Assembly: GCA_948678575.1 (NCBI GenBank)
Contig: CAPPGO010000001.1
Coordinates: 213,904-277,903, forward strand
Length of the DNA stretch: 64,000 nt
Source: an uncultured Clostridia bacterium
GTDB lineage: Bacteria > Bacillota > Clostridia > TANB77 > CAG-508
Direction: 5' to 3'
Positions within the stretch are counted from its first letter, which is position 1, and each line of letters starts with the position of its first letter. A model generated the notes under the pieces. That model saw nothing but the letters and a program-made list of their open reading frames with translations, was not told where the DNA came from and did not search any database. Positions 18,001-26,600 of this stretch are shown one piece after another. The position numbers were made by a program, and so were the translations under genes.

Positions 18001-20201
18001 TAGTAAATTGGTAATTGTGTTAATCCACCATCTACATAACTTGTATATTCAGCGTTTGTATATTTTAATACAAATTGACTTTCAGTTGCTGGTGCATATA
18101 AGTCTACTTTTATATTAGTATTTAATACTATGTTAGTACCATTGTTAAGTACACCTGTACTTATTGAATTTTGTGTTCCATCAACTGTAACTTTAATATA
18201 TTTTGCACCCTCAATATCATATACTTCAATATTAGAAATCTCTAATCCTTCACCATACATGATACTGCTATCTGTAACTTCTACATCTGTTACATAATCT
18301 GGCATTCTAATTTCAAATTCTGAATGTCCATAAACATCTGATTCATCAGTGTTGTTGTTTAATTCTAATCTTAATTCTACATCTTCATTTGGTGTAAGTG
18401 TTGATAAGTTATCTCTATCCATTACTAATGTAGCTTTTGTTGTTACATCATTTAATATAACTTTATTTTCTGTTTCTCCAATAATTGCTAAATCATCTAC
18501 ATAAGTATATTTAGCTTTTCCTACTGTTTTTGAAACTAATTCTTTAAATATTTTGTATTCTTCTTTTGAATACATACTATTTGAACTTTCTTTTATATTA
18601 GAAATGATTAAGTTTCCTTGTGCAATTGCTTTGCTTGTTTCAATTACAACTCTTGAATTTTTTGAAATAAAATCAAATACGAAATCTCCATCATCATTTA
18701 CTTCATAATTATTATCAAATTTTACTAATTCATTTCCATCTATATCTTTAATTGTAACACTTCCATCTTCTCCTAAAAGATTTATCATGTTATCTTTATT
18801 TATTTTAATTTGTTTGTAATAAACATCGTCAGCAGAAAATACATTTCCATTTTCTGATACATAATAATTTTCTAAATCTTCTACAACAATTCCTTCTACT
18901 ATTTCTGAGTATGAAATATTTATTGTTGTTTTAGAATTATATTCAACTTGATATCTATCACTTGAATTATAATTTACATAAGTATAAGCTTTGCTTACGT
19001 TTTCTGTTTCATTATTTATATTATAAGATACTATGTCACCAGTCTCTTCATTTAATTCAAAATTGAATTCTTCTTCGTTTGTTACTTTATTAATATAATC
19101 AGCATCTGATACACCACTAAATGTTGTAACTTCACTGTTTATTTTTGTATTTACATTAACTTCTTCTACTGTATCTAAATCTTCATAGGTATATGTAATT
19201 ACATAAGTGTCCATTCCAGATTTTGAATAAAATCTTTCTTCTTCACTAACTTCTGCTTCACCATCTATAAGGTTATCATTTTCACCTGCATTTGAAACTT
19301 CTACTAATTCTTTTTCATTTGCTACTGAAATTGTTAACATATTTGTTTCTGCATCATATCCCCAGTTTCCAGTTCCGAACTCAACTTTCTCATCTGATTT
19401 GCCATTTGTTCCAGCAGTTGAAGTTGCTAATACTTGCATACTTGTTGCTTGAACTCCATTTATTTTTGGAGCTTCAATCTTTACAATTGAATTTCTAACT
19501 GGTAGAGAATTTCCTTCAACAGTATTATCTACATTAACAACAGTTTGAAGAATAACACCTGTTTTATCTCCATCACCGTATTTTATATATTTTGTTACTT
19601 CACTAGAAGTTTTTACTTCTCTATCATCTTTCCAAAAAACATTTATATCAACTTCTTTTAAAAGTTCAGTTTCTTCACCTTCATCATCTACATAGATTCC
19701 TGTGAAAACAACTTGACTATCTCTATAAAGTTTTTCGTCATTTACATATTCCTCATTTTGATATTCAATTGGAATATTTAATACAACTTCTGAGTTATAA
19801 TCAACTTGCTTTAAAGAAATAACGTCATCTTCAACATTTTGTATTGTTTCTGTTTCTTCAAACTCTCCTTTTAACTTGAAGTTTAACTTTTCGTCTTCTT
19901 CTTTTGGTTTGATAGCTATTTTTGCATCTTTCAAATATCCACTATCTTTTACATTCAAATCCAAAGTAATAGCTAATTCTTCTGCATTTACATCACTAAT
20001 AACCGAATAAGATTTGTCTTCTTCGGTTCCAAAATAAGCATCAAATTCAACTTGTTTATGGCCTGTTGATGATTCTTCACCAAACCATGTTTCAAATATT
20101 GATGTTGCTAATGCCTCAGTAGTGAAAGCAAAATTAGCAAAAGTCAATGTGAATACAAGAATTCCTGCTAAAACTTTTTGTGACATTTTGTTTTTTAGCA
20201 T
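15096..20201 (-). CDS. Giant stalk-type surface protein with DUF11 and SdrD_B-like domains (1701 aa)
   Basis: The ATG follows AGGAGG and opens a signal peptide (residues 1-33, ending TTEALATS). The N-terminal half is beta-rich and aligns by eye with the 1930-residue protein of the neighbouring operon. About residues 950-1350 hold DUF11/CARDB-like repeats (VKVEIGHNFTEE, VKYDITATNLSNEDL, IEYVFTIKNEGSFEAQDVSL). One SdrD_B-like domain follows (ITGNAWLDEDKDGMRAENEQ, GAYTFAGVANGNYLVIFDYD), then another DUF11-like module. The tail is ITVKTGE, a hydrophobic helix and KKRKAG. These folds usually form rigid stalks that project a binding domain, and many carry isopeptide bonds. Its stop is one base from the start of the thioester-like partner, implying coupled, stoichiometric synthesis. 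Confidence 0.8.
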   Translation of the reverse strand: MLKNKMSQKVLAGILVFTLTFANFAFTTEALATSIFETWFGEESSTGHKQVEFDAYFGTEEDKSYSVISDVNAEELAITLDLNVKDSGYLKDAKIAIKPKEEDEKLNFKLKGEFEETETIQNVEDDVISLKQVDYNSEVVLNIPIEYQNEEYVNDEKLYRDSQVVFTGIYVDDEGEETELLKEVDINVFWKDDREVKTSSEVTKYIKYGDGDKTGVILQTVVNVDNTVEGNSLPVRNSIVKIEAPKINGVQATSMQVLATSTAGTNGKSDEKVEFGTGNWGYDAETNMLTISVANEKELVEVSNAGENDNLIDGEAEVSEEERFYSKSGMDTYVITYTYEDLDTVEEVNVNTKINSEVTTFSGVSDADYINKVTNEEEFNFELNEETGDIVSYNINNETENVSKAYTYVNYNSSDRYQVEYNSKTTINISYSEIVEGIVVEDLENYYVSENGNVFSADDVYYKQIKINKDNMINLLGEDGSVTIKDIDGNELVKFDNNYEVNDDGDFVFDFISKNSRVVIETSKAIAQGNLIISNIKESSNSMYSKEEYKIFKELVSKTVGKAKYTYVDDLAIIGETENKVILNDVTTKATLVMDRDNLSTLTPNEDVELRLELNNNTDESDVYGHSEFEIRMPDYVTDVEVTDSSIMYGEGLEISNIEVYDIEGAKYIKVTVDGTQNSISTGVLNNGTNIVLNTNIKVDLYAPATESQFVLKYTNAEYTSYVDGGLTQLPIYYSAPTGLVTVNSTSNFDFAGTVLTSIKQGEKEAEIAKNDVEKVATMEIIVMNNNNNIVSDLSILGRIPFKGVKDIKTGEDLGTTIDTTLVSRIVADEKNNTNFTIYYSENGEATKDLNDSSNGWTTEVENFDNIKSYLIVPTDSNYQMLVAEVLRFTYEYKIPADLKLNESIYGTFLAYYKNHTDVATVDEESKADKIGLSTGEGPELSIKLSSDVETSIKEYEEMTYKVEVKNTGKTSAQNVKITIPVDNGFVIEDIPVEEGITSSSENGIIEFTIPTLGVDEVKELRFVLSARAGEEKDVSITATATADDLEEPVVSEPVNIAIEKTVLKVEIGHNFTEENTTIAENREVKYDITATNLSNEDLQNAVIEFKLPDEVSYKEGFLLEASSTPTTGKNGAVVNYDDSTRTVTVNVGTLKSKTTAQAQIFVITKELDNGSTYKVVTVTANAKADGVDAVTSNEISLGIGRPSLVFTQTTNTTDTYVTEGETIEYVFTIKNEGSFEAQDVSLIDYVPEGLLAKSITYGINGRESTKRVSGSTEPTITVSIPVDTELKATVKAIAKNLDGAAEATVTNKGSIQTKTMESPMLSNEITHIIEADPNYSNQVVEEAVQNTGATSNSSSASNSNIVKTYKITGNAWLDEDKDGMRAENEQKMSGITARLVNADTGTVVKSITTDSKGAYTFAGVANGNYLVIFDYDTVKYTVTTYQKAGVEANVNSDAITTKIEQDGRQRNAAVTDRITIADSSVSNMDIGFVYADTFDLSLETSITKMTVQNKAGTDSVQFDNVTLAQMPIAAKYLSSSTTYIEYSIKVSNVGEIAGNIKRIIDYIPAGMTFNSTLNPDWYTGTDGNLYTSALADVELKPGETREIKLVLTKQMTEENTSGIVNNIAEIAEDYNIYGVSDINSTPMNKAQGENDMGSADAIITVKTGEVFIYISVIITSVILGSIVIFIAYTQIILKKRKAGV

Positions 20202-20255
20202 AAATTCATCCTCCTAACAAACTTTTTGACATAGTATGACTCTATTATCATATAT

Positions 20256-20283
20256 ACTATATTTTACTACACTTAAAGTTCAA
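20256..20283 (-). promoter_or_regulatory. Candidate promoter of the 1701/2286-aa operon
   Basis: On the minus strand TTGAAC (20278-20283) and TATAGT (20256-20261) are 16 bp apart, about 55 bp upstream of the ATG. The match is moderate. Confidence 0.35.
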
Positions 20284-20338
20284 GTCAATAGCTTAAACCT
20301 TTGTGTTTCATAACTTTTACAAACATTCCCTTAAAGTA

Positions 20339-20393
20339 TTTACGGAAACTAACTTCATAAAAATTATATGTTAAAATATAAAATTTTTATTAC
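20339..20393 (-). promoter_or_regulatory. Bipartite upstream element, copy 2
   Basis: On the + strand TTTACGGAA (20339-20347) is followed by AAATTTTTATTAC, ending at 20393. Outer spacing matches copies at 1528 and 34736. It sits about 138 bp upstream of the 1701-residue gene. The intergenic stretch 20202-20580 otherwise holds only the candidate promoter and AT-rich sequence. Confidence 0.45.
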
Positions 20394-20580
20394 ATTTAAT
20401 TTCGTTAAAAATGGCTTATTTGTAAAAGCCTACTCAATATTTATTATACCAATTTATGTAAAGTTTTTCAACCTTTTTTGTGGTTTTTTAATATTTTTTT
20501 GATTTTTTTTGGCTATTTTAGGGAACTTAGCAACTTTTTTTGTCTGATTGAACATTTTTTGTGTTTTTTAGACAAAAAAC

Positions 20581-20610
20581 GACCCACAAATTTTTTACAA
20601 TTTGTGGATC
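20581..20610 (-). terminator. Terminator of the second giant surface-protein operon
   Basis: A 12-bp stem (GATCCACAAATT with AATTTGTGGGTC, one G-U pair) is followed on the minus strand by GTTTTTTG. It lies 14 bp past the stop of the 2722-residue gene. Confidence 0.8.
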
Positions 20611-20624
20611 ATTTTTATAAGAAT

Positions 20625-23600
20625 TTATTTAATTCTTCTCTTATGATAAAGTGTTATTCCGACTGTAACTGCTACGCATGCAAGCGCTACAACAATTATT
20701 ACAACTACTGTATAACTTGCTCCCTTAACTACATCTCTTACTACTCTATTAATTCTGTTTAAACCTGTTGGTGGAGTTAATGTTACTTTTTCAACGGAAG
20801 CCGTATCACTTTCTGTTCTACCTTCGTGGAATTCTGGACTTTCATTTGATATTTCTTCTATTTTTGCATTACCTATTGTTGTTGCTAAGTTTGTAACCCT
20901 ACCAGTTACTGATGAGTATTGTATAATTTCAGCTATGTTTTCATAAGTCATATCATCTGTCTTATCTTCTGGTGAAAGTACTTTTGATGTTGCTAATGAT
21001 ATAATACCTATACTTTCATTACTGTCTGCATATCTTGGGAATAAGAATCTACTAAATTTCTTATTAACTGTTGTGTCTTGATCTGCTGGTAAGTCATCTC
21101 TTACCCTATCATCTAATGACAATGCCAAGTTGCTTCTTTCTGCTGTATCATATGCTCTTCCATCTGCATCTACTAATTTATAATCTTCTGTTGTTGTATT
21201 ATCTGTTACTGGTTTTCCATTTGAATCATAATATGTATATGTAAATTTATTAAGCATATTTGCATCATATAATTCTTTTGTTGTTGTTGTCTTCCATAAG
21301 TTGTTTTCGCCTCTATTTTCATCATTGTTAAATACTAAATCATTATCTACATAATCTAATATTTTATCTATTTTTAATTCTGCAATTACTTCCATAGCAT
21401 CATTTATTTTACCTGTATAATATGTTGATCCTAAATATCTTCCATAGTATCCCGTTGTACCACTATGTGGATTTCCTGCATTTGGTGCCTTTTGAATGTC
21501 TGCTATTTCAACTACTTTATCATTATTAGCTAATAAGTCTTTAACTTTAACTCTGTAAAGTATATCTTTATTAGTTAAATCTTTCTTAATATTGCCACCT
21601 TCTAATTCATAACGATAATATTCACTAAACATTGCATTTCTTGCTGTTAAAGCTGGTGAATAATTATGATTTATGAATGTTGGTTTATTATTAATATCGC
21701 TTACTTGGTAAGTAACTTCATCATATACTTGATTTTGTGTTCCGCCAAGTTTTGCATATTTTTCAGTTTCTGTATTTTCTTTAAATCTTAAATCTGAAAG
21801 ATTTGAAGAAACCCTATCAACTTCACTTATGTTTGTTCCAGTGAATAGATATTTAACTTTAATTGTTGCACCTTGCAATATATTGTCATCAAGAACAATA
21901 TATGCAAAACCTTGTGTAGCTTTTACTAAATATTTTCCACTACCTCTTGGATATTCTTCTAATGCTTGCATTCCATTGCTATCTTTTTCATATTCATTTG
22001 GTAAGTATTGAACATTTTGTAATCCTACTGATTTATTTACATTTAATTCTGTTCCTGCAACAGCTATTACATAAGTTCCATCATTATTCTTTTGTGCTTC
22101 TCCTATATTTCCTCCGCCAGTTGCTACTGCATTTTCAATATCACTATTGCTTCCATTAGGATCTACTTTTATAGTATTTCCCTCAGCATCAGTTATGAAT
22201 GTTGTTGCACCTGTTACAAAATCTGTATTTCTTACTACACCATAGTATTCATCAAAAATTGCGTCTACTAATGGTTCAGAAGAATTTGCATTATTTGTAT
22301 CAGAAGTTAATATAGTAATATTTGAAATATATTTATTCAATGCCAATTGTTGTTCTGGTCTATATTGTAAACCAAAATCTATATTAGCAATATTGAATCT
22401 TGCTTCTGTAATTGTTTCAGTAACTTTCTTATTATATTCTTTATATGTTAATATTGTTACTTTTCTTATTTCTTTTTCAGTTCTTACTAAGAAGTCAGTA
22501 GTTTCAGAATTCATATATGTTTGTCCTAATAATGCTATTTTATCTGATGAATATTTACCTTTTAGTATTTCATTCTTTTGGTTTGTTACTGTCTCTGAGT
22601 ATCCAATTACTTCAAGTCTTCTAATTTCATCATCTTTTGCATCTGATTGTCCTGCTTTTTCAAGAATTTCTAATTTAACATCTCCTGGTGTCTTATCTCC
22701 ATTTGCTTGTGCATTTTCTGCATAAACACTTTCGTTTGGTTGATATGTTGTAGATTTATAATCTTGACCATTAAATATGAATCTTTCTTCTGATAAAGCA
22801 TTAATATCTTCATCAGCTTCTTTATCTCCATAAGTAAATCTTACTATATATTCACCTGGAATATATCCATTAAACATATATGTACCATCTGCTGCTGTTC
22901 TTGTCTTCATTACAGAAGCATCTTCACCAGTTTCACCGTTTACATAGATTGTATCTTCGTAAACTCTTTCTACTCCTGCGTTTTCTGGATCTGGCATTTT
23001 AATAACTTCTATTAATTGTGCTTTTACATCTTTTGCTGAGAAGTCATTTTCCTCTTTGTTACTTCCATCTGATTGTTCAAACGCTTTATTCTTTCTAGCA
23101 TCTTCTAATGCTGATACTCCATCACCATATTTACCATTACCAATATATTGTGTACCATCTTCATCTGTTGCTGTTTCACTTCTTGCATCATCCCATACAT
23201 AACCTTTTAATGTTCTTTGAACATTATATTTGTATTTGTATTCTGGATCCTCACCTTGTGGTGGTGGTGTGTCTGGTGGTGGTGGTGAAGGAACTTTTAA
23301 TAAAATTCCTGTTTTAAATGTATCATCTTCAAAGAATTTTAAATACTCTGAACTATCAACATTTGATACTGATTCATAAGTTTCTCCAAAGTTATTTGGA
23401 TTAGAATCTTTATCTATTAAACTTGCTGATTTATAATTTTCTCCATCTTTATAGTATGTAGAATAACTACTAATTTCAGCAACATTTTCCTTTATACCTA
23501 AGATTGTTTCAATTTCTTTAATGTCAGGATTTTCAAGCTCTTTTTCAACAACAAATGTTATTAAAATATCCATGCTTTCGCCTTCTGCTAACATAAATTC

Positions 23601-26600
23601 ACTAGCTTTAATTCCTTGACCTGTAAGAACATTAGTACTTGTATTTTCTACTGCTGGTCTTATGTATAAAGTATCATACAATTTCATCCCACCATCTTGT
23701 AATGTTCTTTCAGCATTATATGCTGATTCTTTTGTTAATGTAACTGGTTTTTCTTGACCATTACCCATTACAGCTTTTGCAGATAACACTTTAATTTCTT
23801 TATTTACTAAATAATCATGTGCATCTTTTTCTTTAACATTAAATCCTCTGATGCTTCCATCATTGTTAAATGTTAAATCTACAAAGTCTGTGTCATAATA
23901 TTCAACGATTTCATTAATGCCTGTATAAACTTTTATGTCTTTTCCTTCTGATTTATGTGGTTCGTCATCTGTAATACTGTTATTTGTAACTTTAATTCTG
24001 AAAGTTATTTCAGTATTAAGTTCACTTTCTCTACCAACAGAGTTATCTAACAATATACTTGCTCCACCATCTACTGCATTAGCATTAAAGTCTCTATCTG
24101 GTGATCCTTTATATGCTCTTACAGTGTCTATATGGTATTGAGAAATTCTATAATTATAATCTTCTAAATAATATTCAAAAGAATATAATTTTCTGTTGCT
24201 TTCAATTCCAGATGTATCATCTTTGTAGCCTGTCATATAGAATTCACTATTATACTCATCTGTTGAATGTTCCTTATCAATTGCTTTTGCTGCATTTCTG
24301 CTTTCATCAGCAAATACTTCACCTACTTTTGATGTAAATTTATTTTGGTTATATTCATAAGTCATTTCTTCACCGTTTATTGTTGTTTTCAACTCATAAA
24401 CGTCTTGTGTAATGTCTAAATCTACATCTTCTCTTTCCTCTAAACCTAAGTTAATGTATTTTAAGTATTCTGTTTCTGGTTTATAATCAGAGCTTGTTTG
24501 TTTTAATAACCATAATAATTTTGTATTTGCAATACTTGAATTTGAAGGTACATTTATAAAGCTTCGTGCTGTAATTTTTCTATCTTTGTTTACTCTAATG
24601 TATGATTCATGATTTGATTTTTCATATTCTAATGCATTTTCCTCTGTTAAATCACCATTATACGCTTTATTAAATGCTACAATTTCATAATGTTTGTTGA
24701 ATTCTTCTCTTACGTCTGTAAATTCGTAAGCATTTGAATCACGTTTATATTTGTCATCAATTTCACCTTCAACACCTATGTTTTTATTATCTGAATAGAT
24801 TTCAGTAGATTTATATACTAATCCATCATATTCATATTCAACATAGTAATTGATTAATTCACTTAATTCTGTATAATTTTTATTTGGATCTTTATTTGTT
24901 GCCTTATCAACTCTTTGTTCACTTTCTGTTACTCCGCTTCCATCAGCTTTGTATGCTCCTGCATAATATGTAGAGCCATCTTCTAATCTACTGAATGTAA
25001 ATAATCCATTGCCATCTGTTTTTGTTGTTCTTACTAGTGTGCCATCATCTTTGTATAATTTTACAACTATACCTTTCATAGCAAATTCTTTACCTGTTGT
25101 ATCGTCTATATGTGTACTTGGATTTGTTTCAACATCGATAGCATTTCCATTAACTTCAAGATTTCCGTTTCCGTTTTGTCCCATATATCCGTCTTTATCT
25201 CTATCTAGCCATACTTTACCAGCAATTACTAAATCTTTAAGTTTTACATATTCTTTTGATACTTGTTGATCTGCTATATTTTCGTTATATTCATCATTTT
25301 TAACTTCTCTTGTAAATTCATCATGGTTAATATCAGTTAAAGTTCTTATTGTTCCTGTATTTTCTAAGCTATATAAGTACATATTTGTTTTTGTAACTTT
25401 TACTGTTATTTCATAAATGATGTAATCTGTTGGGTCTAATATTAAGCATTCGCTTCCATATTTATTACCCATTTCAAATGTATGTGTATTATTTCCAATG
25501 TCCTCATGTGTTACAGGTACATTTGCAAATTTAACACTACCATCTGCTTTATATACATTAACTGCAACGCCTTGATATTCTAATCCTGCGTCCATAGCAT
25601 CTTGTATTTTTGTAGGTCTTACCTGTGTTGCTCTCTTAATAGCTGATGTCATTGAACCACCAACTGTTTTTGCATCATTTGTTAATCTTATAGAATAGAT
25701 TATTGTCTCATTTTTCTCTGCTTGTAATGGTGCATTTTTCTTTTGTTCTTCTGTCATTTCATATCTGTCTGAAAGTGTATTTGTTTCATTTGTAAAGTCA
25801 TTACTGTTATTGAAGTCTGTCATTTCGTGTTTATAATCACTAATGTATTTATCAAGTGTTAATTCATAATCATTGATTATATAGAAATCGCTTGTTATTA
25901 AATTATCACCTGGTGCATTATTTTTAATTACACAATACTTGTCATTTACATTACTTGATTTTCCTGGACCTCTATTTATGTTTTTAATCTTTTTATCAAG
26001 TTTTGCATTGTTTTCTTCTATTACACCTTTTTGATGTTCTTCAACAACTAATGTTATTGTTATTGTTCTTGTGCCTCCTGCTGGAATCATTAAATTATCT
26101 ATTTTAATTTTTCCACCACTCATACTTGCCTCGGGAGCACTAATAGTATGAGAATCATTACCAGTTATACCAGTATTTTCTACTTCTATTTTCAATCTTG
26201 AAAATTTATTTGGTAATTTATCTTCTATATTTACATAAACTTTATCTGGTTCCCAATATGGTTTTCCATCTCTTGTTGAACCTTGAATATCGAATCTACT
26301 TCCCGTAGAATCCATTGTATTATATGCAATAATCTTGTACGTAACTACATCTCCATATTCTGCATAAACTGGATTTGCTTTTTTCTGAGCTTCTGTTGTT
26401 CCATTTTTTGCAGATCTTTCATCTGATGCTGGCATTGTTGTGTCTAAACTTGTTGGAACAATATGTTCTTTATCATGCTCAACATCATAAATGTATTTTT
26501 CAAAACCTACATTAAATTCTTTTATTTCATAAGTGTCTGAATCCCAATCTCTCAATTCTTTTGGATTAGTTGAATCATTTTTATCGCCTCTTACATTTAC